A DNA stretch of 64,000 nt. Origin: UBA1563 sp041671545 (lineage in GTDB: Bacteria; Bacteroidota; Ignavibacteria; Ignavibacteriales; Ignavibacteriaceae). Shown here one piece after another: positions 43,675 to 52,549 of the stretch. The stretch is from positions 1 through 64,000 of the forward strand of contig JBAZBI010000005.1 of NCBI GenBank assembly GCA_041671545.1, in the 5' to 3' direction. Numbering within the stretch: the first letter of the stretch is position 1; each line of letters starts with the position of its first letter. Under the pieces are notes generated by a model. The model saw only the letters and a list, made by a program, of their open reading frames with translations, was not told where the DNA came from and ran no database searches. Made by a program: the position numbers and the translations under genes.

Positions 43675-43884
43675 CTTCCGGGTAATTGCAATTATCTGCC
43701 GGTTTGTTTTAATTATTTACCGGTTAATTGTAATAAGCTTCCGGTTTATTATAATTCCTCATCGATTAATTGCAATTCCTTTGTGATTACTTGTAATTCC
43801 CGGCCGATTAATTATAATTCCTTAACTGTTTATTGAAATTCTTTGACGGTTAATTGTAATTCCATATCAATTTAATTTTAATTT
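43675..43884. repeat. Ten-copy degenerate 21-bp tandem repeat
   Basis: Ten consecutive units, each exactly 21 bp, from 43675 to 43884, with the rough consensus NTNCCGGTTAATTGTAATTCC. Best conserved are GGTTAATTG in the middle and TAATTCC at the end. 21 bp is two DNA turns, so each unit faces the same side of the helix; it is also seven codons, but stop codons fall in all frames I checked. It lies upstream of the DUF3857 pair (GTG at 44062). Confidence 0.85.
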
Positions 43885-44061
43885 CTGAATGCAAATAGAA
43901 ATTTTTATTTGAATATTTCAAAAGTAGATATTAGTTTAACCCCGTAAGTTTAGAAAGAAATAAAAATCTCTAAGGACGGGGTGCCGATCTTCGTTTTGCC
44001 CCTCATTCTATAAGATGATTAATTGTTAGTGTTCAAATTTCAAATACTATAAGGAGAGAAT

Positions 44062-46146
44062 GTGAATTACGTACAAAAACTTCGTCTTGTCTATCTGTTC
44101 CTCATTATTTTAAGCATCTCTGTGTTTGCACAGGACGCGCCCATTGAATGGGGAGAAATTCCCAAAGCAGATTTAGAAATGAAAACCTTCCCGCAAGATT
44201 CCAATGCTTCAGCAGTTATTTTATGCGACTATGGTGAATCAAAATTTGATAATGAATTAAATCTTGTTTTTTATCACCATTTACGGGTGAAAATACTAAC
44301 CGATAAAGGATTCGGATGGGGAACACATTCCGTTGTGCTTGTAACAAAAGATCGTGCAGAAGAGATTGACGATATTGAAGGAATGACGTACACATTAAAT
44401 AATGAAGGAGAGATAATTAAAAATGAGTTGGATGATGATGACGTTTTTGAAGAAAAAGTTACCGATTCAAGAACACGTTATCGCTTTACATTACCGGGAT
44501 TAAAACCCGGTTGTGTTATTGAATATCGTTATACGATAAAAACTGATCATTGGAATTATATTAGAGATTGGGATTTCCAGCACAGCGAACCCGTTCTTTG
44601 GAGTGAATATCGTGTTCAATTCCCTAAACGTTCGTTTGGATTTGCATTTGTTACACAAGGTTATGAACACTGGAATGTTGATGAAGATCTTGAAGTAAGC
44701 CAGATATTTAACAATCCTGCTTCCAGTTATCTGGGAGAGAAGATAGTTAATTGCTGTTTACGGAGATGGGTTGTAAAAAATGCACCTGCAATAAGAGATG
44801 AACCGTTCGTTACAACTACTGACGATTATATAAATAAAGTTGAAATTCAATTATCGGGATATTCATTAATCAGAACGGGAGTGAGAAAAATTTTAAATGA
44901 ATGGGATGTATTAATTAAGGAATTATTGGAAAGTGACAATTTTGGCGAAGCAATTGAGGTGACAAGTGATGTTGAAAATTTAGCCGCTGAAATTACAAAA
45001 GATTTACCTTCGCCTTTTGATAAGATGAAGGCAATTTACAATTGGGTGGCTAAATCAATCGTCTCAACAAATCAAAATCGTGTTACTGCAGATAAAGAGG
45101 TTGACGAAATTATCGAACTGAAAAAAGGTTCCAATGCAGAAATTACCTTTCTATTAATTTCTCTTTTAAAAGCTGTTGATATACAAGCGGAGCCTGTAAT
45201 CCTTAGTACAAGAGAGAATGGGAAAATTCAGGATATGTATCCGATGATCTCACAATTTAATTATGTCCTCGCACGGGTGGTTATTGATTCAAAACCGTAC
45301 TTTTTAGATGCGGTAAATCCTCTCCGTCCATATGATTTATTGCCGGTTAAAGTTCTCAACGTTAAAGGCTTGGTGATAAAACCGGCTTCAATTCATTGGG
45401 TTACTTTTATTTCGGATAAACTGAACCATAGTAAATCTCATATCGACATAACCATAAAAGAGGACGGTTCGTTAAACGGCAAACTTGAAGATGCATTTTC
45501 AGAATATAAAAGTCTTTCAATACGTAGTGACTTGAGTAACAAAAAAGATATTGATATCGCTAAAGAAGAATTGGGAACGGAATCTCTTGGACTTACGATT
45601 GATTCAGTATCAATCAGTGGTAAAGATAGTCTGAACATTCCAGTTTTTATTCGAGCCCATATTTCTTCGCAGGATTATGTTCAGCAAAACGGTGGGATAA
45701 TTTATCTCAATCCTTATTTGATCCATCGTTTAAAAGATAACCCATTTAAATTAAAGGACAGAAAATTTCCAGTAGATTTTAGTTACATAAAAAGTGAAAC
45801 ACAAGTTATTAATGTTGCAATCCCAGACGGCTACGAAGTTAAAGAAACGCTGACCGATAAATTCCTTCAAGTTAAAAATTTTATTTCTTTTTCAAGGTTG
45901 GTGAGTGTTGAAAACAACATGATGACTATAGTGAATAAACTGGACATAAAATCCTCGGTAATTCCGGAACAATTTTATAACGATTTAAGAACATTTTATT
46001 CGCAATTAGTTGATCTTCAGTCAGAACAAATTGTTCTCGCTCCAAAAGCGGTCGTTCCTGTGCAAGCAGTTGTTCCAATTGTTGCTCCAGGTGAACCTGT
46101 TAAAACAATTACACCAAGAGAGAAAAATGGCAAAAAGAAAAAATAA
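44062..46146 (+). CDS. Exported DUF3857/transglutaminase-fold protein, Cys lost
   Basis: 694 residues: signal peptide (SVFAQ), an N-terminal DUF3857 domain (~40-210; IDDIEGMTYTLNNEGEI and VIEYRYTIK), a transglutaminase-like core (~285-400) and a C-terminal beta region. The transglutaminase Cys position reads ELKKGSNAEITFLL, without Cys, so it is probably inactive. Start is GTG 44062 with AAGGAGAG upstream; the ATG two bases before it would terminate at once. Overlaps the paralogous second gene by 20 bases; together they may form a complex. Confidence 0.8.
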   Translation: MNYVQKLRLVYLFLIILSISVFAQDAPIEWGEIPKADLEMKTFPQDSNASAVILCDYGESKFDNELNLVFYHHLRVKILTDKGFGWGTHSVVLVTKDRAEEIDDIEGMTYTLNNEGEIIKNELDDDDVFEEKVTDSRTRYRFTLPGLKPGCVIEYRYTIKTDHWNYIRDWDFQHSEPVLWSEYRVQFPKRSFGFAFVTQGYEHWNVDEDLEVSQIFNNPASSYLGEKIVNCCLRRWVVKNAPAIRDEPFVTTTDDYINKVEIQLSGYSLIRTGVRKILNEWDVLIKELLESDNFGEAIEVTSDVENLAAEITKDLPSPFDKMKAIYNWVAKSIVSTNQNRVTADKEVDEIIELKKGSNAEITFLLISLLKAVDIQAEPVILSTRENGKIQDMYPMISQFNYVLARVVIDSKPYFLDAVNPLRPYDLLPVKVLNVKGLVIKPASIHWVTFISDKLNHSKSHIDITIKEDGSLNGKLEDAFSEYKSLSIRSDLSNKKDIDIAKEELGTESLGLTIDSVSISGKDSLNIPVFIRAHISSQDYVQQNGGIIYLNPYLIHRLKDNPFKLKDRKFPVDFSYIKSETQVINVAIPDGYEVKETLTDKFLQVKNFISFSRLVSVENNMMTIVNKLDIKSSVIPEQFYNDLRTFYSQLVDLQSEQIVLAPKAVVPVQAVVPIVAPGEPVKTITPREKNGKKKK

Positions 46147-48058
46147 GTCCCGGTGGATTGTATTTCTTGTTTTTCTTTCACCATTTTTTTCATCAGCATT
46201 AACTGCAGCTAGTAGTGATGAGAATATCTATGATGTTAACAAAATAAATGCAGAACTAAGAACCGATGCAGATGCTGTAATCAGAAATAAAACAATTAGG
46301 TTTGAGGTAAAAGGGGAAAGTTCAGCAATTAAAAAAGTAAAATTTGCCGTAACTGTTTTTAATCGAGATGGGAAGCATTATGGACAATTATATTTATCGT
46401 ACGACAAGTTCTCCGAAATAGAAGATATTGAAGGGAAAATTTATAACGCAGACGGAAATGAAGTTCGTGAGTTGGACGATGATGAAATAAAAGACTACAG
46501 CGCTTTCAGTGATTATTCCTTATATGAAGACAATCGGGTTAAAGCGACAGAATTATATTATGATGTCTTCCCCTATACCGTGGAATATACTTATGAAGTC
46601 TCTTATGACGGATATCTGAACTGGCCTTCCTGGTATTCAAGAGGATCAACTGATCCGGTTGAATTAAGTCAATTCGAAGTTCTTTTTCCAGCCGATCAAA
46701 AACTCCGTTATTGGTGTAATAGAGATTCTTCAAATCTCACTATTACTAATGAAGGAGATAAAAAACTTTACAAATGGTCGGAAAATAATTTAAGTAAACT
46801 TTCAAGAGATGTTTATGGAGATGATATAGAAGATTTTGCAATGATCGTAAAAATTGCTCCATCCAATTTTGAAATTGCAGGTTTTAAAGGAAGTATGCTT
46901 TCATGGAAAGAATTTGGTAGTTGGTTTGGTAATCTTAGCAAGGGGAAAGGACTGCTTTCCGATGAAGCAAAAATTGAAATAAAAAAAACATTTGATTCCA
47001 CCGATAACATCAAGAAAAAGATTACTAAACTTTATAAGTACATGCAAAGCCGTACACGTTACGTTAGCGTCCAGCTTGGTATAGGTAGCTGGCAACCGTT
47101 TGATGCGACCTATGTTCACCAACGAGGTTACGGTGACTGTAAAGCACTTTCAAATTATATGGTTGCAATATTGAAAGAAGCGGGAATAACCGGTTATTCA
47201 GTGTTGATAAACAATGGACATGATCGTCTCCCTTTAATTCAGGAGTTCCCAAGTAACCAGTTTAACCATGTAATCGTCTGTGTTCCTCTTGAAAGTGATT
47301 CTTTATGGTTGGAATGTACAAGTCAAATTATTCAAGCCGGAACGATAGGCAATAGTAATGAAAATCGTTATGCTTTGATGATAACACCCGAAGGAGGAGT
47401 AATCGTTAGAACTCCCTCGACTACTGCAATCCAGAATGTTGAGCAGAAAATTATAAATGTAGCTTTATCGGCTGCCGAATCAAAAATAAAAGTTTCAATC
47501 GATTGGACGGGAGATCAATCTGATTATGTTAATCCAATTTCAGTTAAATCAATTCCATTAGAAAGAGAAGAGTGGGTGAAGGATCTTTTTGACGTTCCTG
47601 ATGTTGTCTTAAATAATTATGTTTTTAACAACTATACCGATACCAAAATAAACTTGACAATGGAACTTTCATTACCGCGATATGCTTCTCTCTCCGGGAA
47701 GAGGATTTTTTTTAATCCCAATCTAATGTCCAGACGAAGTTCGGTTCCCAAGGATGTGGAAAAGAGACTTTCCCCAATCCGCTATAATTATCCGTATATG
47801 GACATTGATTCGGTAGTTTATTTCATCCCAAAAGATTACGATGTGGAAACGATCCCGGGTTCAATAAATATAAATACTTCTTTTGGTGAATTCAGTTCCA
47901 AAACATTAGTTGATGCAGACTCCAAAATAGTTTTTGTTAGAAAAATAAAGATCAATGATTATTCTATCCCGGCAGAAAAATATACTGAGTATAGAAACTT
48001 TTTTACAAATGTTGTAAAAGCAGATAGAGCACAGGTAATTCTTATTAAACGAAATTGA
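46127..48058 (+). CDS. Exported DUF3857/transglutaminase-fold protein, Cys retained
   Basis: 643 residues, paralogue of the preceding gene: signal peptide (SALTAAS), DUF3857 (~20-220; IEDIEGKIYNADGNEVRE), then a transglutaminase-like core with QRGYGDCKALSNYMVAIL (Cys of the triad), FNHVIVCV (His) and LWLECTSQ (acidic residue Glu in place of Asp). The motifs suggest a working thiol enzyme or a peptide-binding relative in the periplasm. ATG 46127 lies inside the first gene, with AAGAGAG just before it: translational coupling. Confidence 0.82.
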   Translation: MAKRKNKSRWIVFLVFLSPFFSSALTAASSDENIYDVNKINAELRTDADAVIRNKTIRFEVKGESSAIKKVKFAVTVFNRDGKHYGQLYLSYDKFSEIEDIEGKIYNADGNEVRELDDDEIKDYSAFSDYSLYEDNRVKATELYYDVFPYTVEYTYEVSYDGYLNWPSWYSRGSTDPVELSQFEVLFPADQKLRYWCNRDSSNLTITNEGDKKLYKWSENNLSKLSRDVYGDDIEDFAMIVKIAPSNFEIAGFKGSMLSWKEFGSWFGNLSKGKGLLSDEAKIEIKKTFDSTDNIKKKITKLYKYMQSRTRYVSVQLGIGSWQPFDATYVHQRGYGDCKALSNYMVAILKEAGITGYSVLINNGHDRLPLIQEFPSNQFNHVIVCVPLESDSLWLECTSQIIQAGTIGNSNENRYALMITPEGGVIVRTPSTTAIQNVEQKIINVALSAAESKIKVSIDWTGDQSDYVNPISVKSIPLEREEWVKDLFDVPDVVLNNYVFNNYTDTKINLTMELSLPRYASLSGKRIFFNPNLMSRRSSVPKDVEKRLSPIRYNYPYMDIDSVVYFIPKDYDVETIPGSININTSFGEFSSKTLVDADSKIVFVRKIKINDYSIPAEKYTEYRNFFTNVVKADRAQVILIKRN

Positions 48059-48066
48059 TCATTTCA

Positions 48067-48714
48067 TTATGGCGAAAGCCGACTGACCTTCCAAACATTC
48101 TCGATAAGACTATAAAGAATTCTATCGTGTAAACGGTTTTCTCTCCCCTGCCAAAATTCAATTTCGGTTGGGAAGAGTCTGTATCCTCCCCAAAAGGGAG
48201 GGAGAGGAATTTCACTTCCATCAAACTTTTTCTCCAAAGAACTGAATTCGTCTTCTAAAAATTTTCTATTGGGAATTTCCTTACTTTGTTTGGATGCCCA
48301 GGCGCCGAGTTGACTTTCTCTCGGTCTTGAGTGAAAATATTCTTCTGATTCTTGGCGTGAAATCTTTTCTACTTTTCCTTTTATGCGGACTTGGCGAGTC
48401 AGTTCCTTCCAAAAAAAAAGCAAAACGGCTGCATTATTATTTTCTAACTCTTTTCCTTTTTGACTATCATAGTTTGTATAAAACACAAATCCCTTCTTAT
48501 CAAATTCTTTTAATAAAACTATCCTTGCATTTGGCAGACCATCACTTGAACACGTAGCAAGAGTCATGGCATTTGGTTCTTCTATCTTAGAGTAAACAGC
48601 TTCGTTGAACCAGATTGCAAATTGGTCAATCGGATTTTGTTTTATATGAGTTTCATCAAACGGGGTTGATGCGTAATTTTTTCTCATCCCGGCAAGATCA
48701 AATTTCTTAGTCAT
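48067..48714 (-). CDS. pdxH: Pyridoxamine 5'-phosphate oxidase
   Basis: 215 residues, an FMN enzyme oxidising pyridoxamine- or pyridoxine-5'-phosphate to pyridoxal phosphate, the last step of vitamin B6 synthesis. Clear family segments: MTLATCSSDGLPNARIVLLK, FVFYTNYDSQKGKEL, RQVRIKGKVEKI, SRPRESQLGAWAS, PPFWGGYRLFP and EFWQGRENRLHDR. ATG 48714 is preferred over an upstream TTG. TATCTTTG (48756-48749) is a good -7 element in front of it. Confidence 0.95.
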   Translation of the reverse strand: MTKKFDLAGMRKNYASTPFDETHIKQNPIDQFAIWFNEAVYSKIEEPNAMTLATCSSDGLPNARIVLLKEFDKKGFVFYTNYDSQKGKELENNNAAVLLFFWKELTRQVRIKGKVEKISRQESEEYFHSRPRESQLGAWASKQSKEIPNRKFLEDEFSSLEKKFDGSEIPLPPFWGGYRLFPTEIEFWQGRENRLHDRILYSLIENVWKVSRLSP

Positions 48715-48825
48715 TATTGTCAATTATTCTTTTTGTTTTCTAATTGAACAAAGATAAACAAATGTGTTTCTAAAAAAAAGATTTGATGTTACAGTCCATT
48801 TTTTTAATAAAAAAGCAAAAAAAGA

Positions 48826-48857
48826 GTTGAAGGAAAGAAAAATATCAATTAAGTTTA
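48826..48857 (+). promoter_or_regulatory. Promoter of tRNA-Gly
   Basis: GTTG (48826-48829), 20 bases, TAAGTTTA (48850-48857); the tRNA starts 12 bases later. Confidence 0.5.
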
Positions 48858-48869
48858 GGAGAGAAAATT

Positions 48870-48941
48870 GCGGGAGTAATTCAGTGGTAGAATGCAAGCT
48901 TCCCAAGCTTGACGTCGCGGGTTCGAGTCCCGTCTTCCGCT
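48870..48941 (+). tRNA. tRNA-Gly (CCC)
   Basis: 72-base cloverleaf: acceptor GCGGGAG with CTTCCGC, anticodon stem CAAGC/GCTTG with loop TTCCCAA, giving CCC. T loop TTCGAGT. The discriminator is T48941, as usual for glycine tRNAs; CCA not encoded. Confidence 0.95.
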
Positions 48942-49041
48942 CAAAAAATTTTGAAAGTGTTTGGAATTCTGATCTCAAAGTAAGATATTTGTATCGGTTT
49001 TTGAAAAACATTTGTTTTTCGGATTTTGAAATTTCCCTTTT

Positions 49042-49116
49042 GGGGGCTTAGCTCAGTTGGTTTAGAGCATCTGCCTTACAAGCAGAGGGTCGGAGGTTCG
49101 ACTCCTTCAGCCCCCA
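49042..49116 (+). tRNA. tRNA-Val (TAC)
   Basis: 75-base cloverleaf: acceptor GGGGGCT with AGCCCCC, anticodon stem TCTGC/GCAGA with loop CTTACAA (anticodon TAC), T loop TTCGACT. Discriminator A49116. Followed by a terminator that is a near copy of the one behind tRNA-Ala. It may share a transcript with tRNA-Gly. Confidence 0.95.
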
Positions 49117-49125
49117 CAGTATTAA

Positions 49126-49159
49126 AACCTTATAAGATAATCACTTATAAGGTTTTTTT
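49126..49159 (+). terminator. Rho-independent terminator of tRNA-Val
   Basis: AACCTTATAAG (49126-49136), loop ATAATCA, CTTATAAGGTT (49144-49154), then a T run. Differs from the tRNA-Ala terminator at 24011 only in the outer base pair. Confidence 0.9.
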
Positions 49160-49472
49160 GTTTTAAATATATTTTTGAATTTCAATTGTTCAGCACGTTT
49201 TAAGATCAAACTCCATATTTTCCTTTGAATATTAATCAGGTGTTAGTGTGAAATGAAAAGTAAAAGGAAATTTTAAGGAATTCTCACTAACCATTTGAGT
49301 GTTGAATCATTTGAATTTGCTGAGTACAACTGTTGGAAAGTTTATCAAGTTCGAAATGTGCATAAGAGAATAAATTTCTTAAAGAATTTGTTGAAAGTTG
49401 TTTAAGTGGACAATTATTCTTTGTAGTTTTTATCTAATTTAATATATTTCAACAGTAAAAAATGACTTTTCT
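49160..49472. other. Gene-free stretch before tRNA-Leu
   Basis: No coding frame is credible in these ~310 bases. The only signal is the promoter of tRNA-Leu at its right end (49420-49450). Confidence 0.6.
49420..49450 (+). promoter_or_regulatory. Promoter of tRNA-Leu
   Basis: TTTG (49420-49423), 19 bases, TATATTTC (49443-49450), 22 bases before the tRNA. Close match to the Bacteroidota consensus. Confidence 0.6.
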
Positions 49473-49557
49473 GCCGGGATGGCGGAATTGGTAGACGCAC
49501 AGGACTTAAAATCCTGTGTCCCGTTGGGACGTGCCGGTTCGAGTCCGGCTCTCGGTA
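49473..49557 (+). tRNA. tRNA-Leu (TAA)
   Basis: 85-base cloverleaf with the long variable arm typical of leucine (GTCCCGTTGGGAC region). Acceptor GCCGGGA with TCTCGGT, anticodon stem CAGGA/TCCTG with loop CTTAAAA (anticodon TAA), T loop TTCGAGT. Discriminator A49557. Confidence 0.95.
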
Positions 49558-49715
49558 CAAAAAAGTTAAGAAAAGCCATAATTTCAAAGTCAAAAGTCAA
49601 AAGTCAAATTTTGTTTCTCATATTTTGGCTTCTCACCTTTGGCTTTTTTTGTTTTTGGTGATTGGTCAATATAATAAGTTGTAATTTGAATTTTGTTCAT
49701 TGTGATTTTGAATTT

Positions 49716-49789
49716 GGGTTCTTAGCTCAGTTGGTTAGAGCGTCTGCTTGACGTGCAGAAGGTCATAGGTTCGAATCCTATAGAGCCCA
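49716..49789 (+). tRNA. tRNA-Val (GAC)
   Basis: 74-base cloverleaf: acceptor GGGTTCT with AGAGCCC, anticodon stem TCTGC/GCAGA with loop TTGACGT (anticodon GAC), T loop TTCGAAT, discriminator A49789. Ends 46 bases before thrS, with no terminator between, so it may be co-transcribed. Confidence 0.95.
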
Positions 49790-49834
49790 CTGATTCCTGG
49801 AGTTATCTCCGTTTTATTTATTAAATAGAAGATT

Positions 49835-51784
49835 ATGGAAAATATTACTCTTACTTTTCCCGATGGTAATTCAAAAGAATTCGCCAAAGGGATTACCGCT
49901 TTCGAGGTCGCTAAATCTATTTCAAATAGATTAGCTGACGATACTCTCGCCGTTAAAATAAACGATTCTGTAAAAGAACTCTACACAAAACTTGAAGCAG
50001 ATTCAAAAATTAACTTCCTTACATTTGAAGATAGCAAGGGGAAGGAAGTCTATTGGCATTCAACATCGCACTTGATGGCTCACGCTGTTCAATCGATCTA
50101 CCCTGAAGCAAAATTTGGTGTTGGACCTGCAATTGAGAACGGTTTTTATTACGATATTGATATCAACTCCAAACTTACCGAAGATGATCTGAAAAAGATT
50201 GAAGATAAAATGGCGGAACTTTCAAAACAACAAAATGTTTTTGAAAGAAAAGAAATATCAAAAGCGGAAGCGTTGAAATTCTTCACTGAAAAAGGAGATC
50301 AATATAAACTTGAAATTATTAGTGAAATTGATGATACTTCAGAAGCGATCAGCCTTTATAACGAAGGCAATTTTACTGATCTTTGTACCGGACCTCATCT
50401 TCCGAACGCCGGGAAAATTAAATATGTAAAGCTTCTCAATATTTCCGGTTCATACTGGCGCGGAAACGAAAAGAATAAACAACTTCAAAGAATTTATGGA
50501 ATTTCTTTCCCCAAGAAAAAGTTACTTGAAGAACATCTCATTCTTTTAGAGGAAGCAAAAAAACGTGACCACAGAAAATTAGGGAGAGAGTTAGAACTCT
50601 TTTTTATAAGTCCGAAAATAGGAAGTGGATTACCTGTTTGGCTCCCGAAAGGTGCGGTGCTTCGCGAAACTTTGGAAAAATATTTACGTGAAGAACAAAC
50701 CAAACGAGGTTATCTGCCGGTCGTAACTCCGCATATCGGAAATATTAATCTTTATAAAACCAGTGGACATTATCCTTATTATAAAGAAAGTCAGTTCCCT
50801 ACAATCAAATTTGAAGATAGTGATGAAGAGTATTTATTAAAGCCAATGAACTGCCCTCATCATTTTCAAATTTATGCGGTAAAGCCGAGAAGCTACCGCG
50901 ATCTGCCAATTCGTCTTGCTGAATTTGGAACAGTTTACCGTTATGAACAATCCGGAGAATTAAACGGCTTAACTCGCGTACGTTGTTTTGCTGTTGATGA
51001 TTCACATATGTTCGTTCGTCCCGATCAGTTGAAGGAAGAAGTTTGTAATGTTATTGAATTGATCCAGGCAGTTTTTACAACGATGGGATTTAAGGATTTT
51101 TCAACTCAGTTATCTTTCAGAGATTCGAATGTTGAAAAGTACGGCGGCGATATTGCACTCTGGGAAAAAGCACAGCAGGAAATTCAGGAAGCTGCAGACA
51201 TCATGAAACTTGATTATTTTATTGCGGAAGGTGAAGCAGCTTTTTACGGACCCAAAATCGATTTTATGGTGAAAGATGCGCTTGGAAGAAAATGGCAATT
51301 GGGAACAGTTCAAATCGATTATGTTATGCCGGAAAGATTTCAGTTGGAATATATTGGAAGCGACGGACAGAAACATCGACCGGTAGTTATTCACCGCGCA
51401 CCATTTGGCTCTTTGGAAAGATTTATCGGTGTGTTGATCGAACATTTTGCCGGAGATTTTCCTCTTTGGTTAGCTCCAATACAAACAGTAGTTGTTCCGA
51501 TATCCCAAAATTACGTACATTACGCAAGTGAAATTTCAAAAGTTCTTAAAGAAAAAGGAATTAGAACCGAACTTGACGAACGAAGCGAGAAAATCGGTTA
51601 CAAAATTCGTGATTGGGAAACCCAGAAAGTCCCATATATGATCATTGTTGGTGAAAAAGAAGAACAGCAAAAAGTAATTTCAGTTAGAAAACATAAACAA
51701 GGAGATTTAGGAACTTTTCAATTAGAAAATTTCCTAGCTCAATTAGAAGAAGAAATTAAAAATAAAATATCCAGTAACAAATAA
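49835..51784 (+). CDS. thrS: Threonyl-tRNA synthetase
   Basis: 649 residues. N-terminal TGS domain (~1-62), the editing domain with HSTSHLMAHAVQ and a later CTGPHLPNAGKIK, class II core with LKPMNCPHHFQIY (zinc-binding Cys), RVRCFAVDDSHMFVR, GPKIDFMVKDALGRKWQ and HRAPFGSLERFIG, and a C-terminal anticodon-binding domain. It charges tRNA-Thr. The stop codon overlaps the ribosome site of infC, so the two are coupled. Confidence 0.97.
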   Translation: MENITLTFPDGNSKEFAKGITAFEVAKSISNRLADDTLAVKINDSVKELYTKLEADSKINFLTFEDSKGKEVYWHSTSHLMAHAVQSIYPEAKFGVGPAIENGFYYDIDINSKLTEDDLKKIEDKMAELSKQQNVFERKEISKAEALKFFTEKGDQYKLEIISEIDDTSEAISLYNEGNFTDLCTGPHLPNAGKIKYVKLLNISGSYWRGNEKNKQLQRIYGISFPKKKLLEEHLILLEEAKKRDHRKLGRELELFFISPKIGSGLPVWLPKGAVLRETLEKYLREEQTKRGYLPVVTPHIGNINLYKTSGHYPYYKESQFPTIKFEDSDEEYLLKPMNCPHHFQIYAVKPRSYRDLPIRLAEFGTVYRYEQSGELNGLTRVRCFAVDDSHMFVRPDQLKEEVCNVIELIQAVFTTMGFKDFSTQLSFRDSNVEKYGGDIALWEKAQQEIQEAADIMKLDYFIAEGEAAFYGPKIDFMVKDALGRKWQLGTVQIDYVMPERFQLEYIGSDGQKHRPVVIHRAPFGSLERFIGVLIEHFAGDFPLWLAPIQTVVVPISQNYVHYASEISKVLKEKGIRTELDERSEKIGYKIRDWETQKVPYMIIVGEKEEQQKVISVRKHKQGDLGTFQLENFLAQLEEEIKNKISSNK

Positions 51785-51795
51785 GGAGGTTCTTT

Positions 51796-52335
51796 ATCGC
51801 TCAAGCAGAAGAAATTCGTATTAATGAAGAGATCAAGACCCAAAAAGTTAGAGTAATCGATCAAGACAGTAGCCAGCTCGGCGTTTTTTTAATAAAGGAC
51901 GCAATCCGTTTGGCTACGGAACGTGGATTAGATTTAGTAGAAATTGCTCCTAAAGCAGATCCGCCGGTTTGTAAGATTATTGATTTCGGAAAATTCAAAT
52001 ACGAGCAGCAGAAACGGGAAAAAACGCAGAAGAAAAATCAAGTCGTTTCCGTTTTAAAAGAAATTCGTTTTCATCCGAACACCGATGTTCATGATTTTGA
52101 ATTTAAAGCAAAGCATGCAATTAATTTTTTGCAGGATGGCGATAAAGTAAAAGCGGTAGTAATGTTTAAAGGTCGCGAGATGGCATACACCAAACTCGGT
52201 GAAGATCTTTTAAATCGCTTTATTGAAAGAATACAGGATGTAGCGAAAGTTGAAAGCCCTATCAAGATGGAAGGGCGATACATGAACTTAATTGTCGTTC
52301 CCTTTAAGGGAAAAACTAAAAAACCAACAAAATAA
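51796..52335 (+). CDS. infC: Translation initiation factor IF-3, start at ATC
   Basis: 179 residues. The N-terminal part opens EEIRINEEIKTQKVRVID, and DLVEIAPKADPPVCKIIDFG and KEIRFHPNTDVHDFEFK follow, matching IF3 along its full length. No ATG, GTG or TTG lies before the conserved start. ATC at 51796 has AAGGAGGT (51783-51790) five bases in front. In E. coli, infC starts at AUU, and IF3 represses its own mRNA by rejecting such codons; the same autoregulation is implied. A TTG at 51910 would cut off the N-domain. Confidence 0.93.
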   Translation: MAQAEEIRINEEIKTQKVRVIDQDSSQLGVFLIKDAIRLATERGLDLVEIAPKADPPVCKIIDFGKFKYEQQKREKTQKKNQVVSVLKEIRFHPNTDVHDFEFKAKHAINFLQDGDKVKAVVMFKGREMAYTKLGEDLLNRFIERIQDVAKVESPIKMEGRYMNLIVVPFKGKTKKPTK

Positions 52336-52344
52336 GGAACCCAA

Positions 52345-52536
52345 ATGCCAAAAATGAAAAGCAACCGTGGCGCCCGTAAAAGTTTCAGAGAAACTGCGTC
52401 CGGTCATTTTAAGAGAAAGAAGGCTTTCCGAAGCCATATTCTCACTTCAAAAAGCACGAAACGAAAAAGAGGATTGCGTAAAGCTACTCTTGTCTCCGGC
52501 TCTGAAGAAAAACGTGTAATCGCGATGATGCAATAA
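52345..52536 (+). CDS. rpmI: 50S ribosomal protein L35 (bL35)
   Basis: 63 residues, very basic: PKMKSNRGARKSFRETASGH, then KRKKAFRSHILTSKSTKRKR, as in other bL35 proteins (residue runs split). Lies between infC and rplT in the classic cluster, nine bases after infC. Confidence 0.96.
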   Translation: MPKMKSNRGARKSFRETASGHFKRKKAFRSHILTSKSTKRKRGLRKATLVSGSEEKRVIAMMQ

Positions 52537-52549
52537 GAAAGGAAGAACA

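Noticed and set aside
43675..43884. CRISPR-like array
   Set aside because: Units are contiguous at 21 bp with no unique spacers, units are degenerate, and no cas gene is nearby.
46010..46126. Longer start for the second DUF3857 gene
   Set aside because: The added residues come from the other gene's frame and would bury the signal peptide; ATG 46127 has its own ribosome site.
48764..49051. Open frames on both strands over tRNA-Gly
   Set aside because: They are read through the tRNA; no ribosome site, and the cloverleaf explains the sequence.
49479..49661. 60-codon frame starting in tRNA-Leu
   Set aside because: The first half is the tRNA itself and the rest is low-complexity AAAGTCA repeats.
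49790..49834. T-box riboswitch before thrS
   Set aside because: Only 45 bases lie between the tRNA and the ATG, with no T-box sequence or anticodon-like stem.
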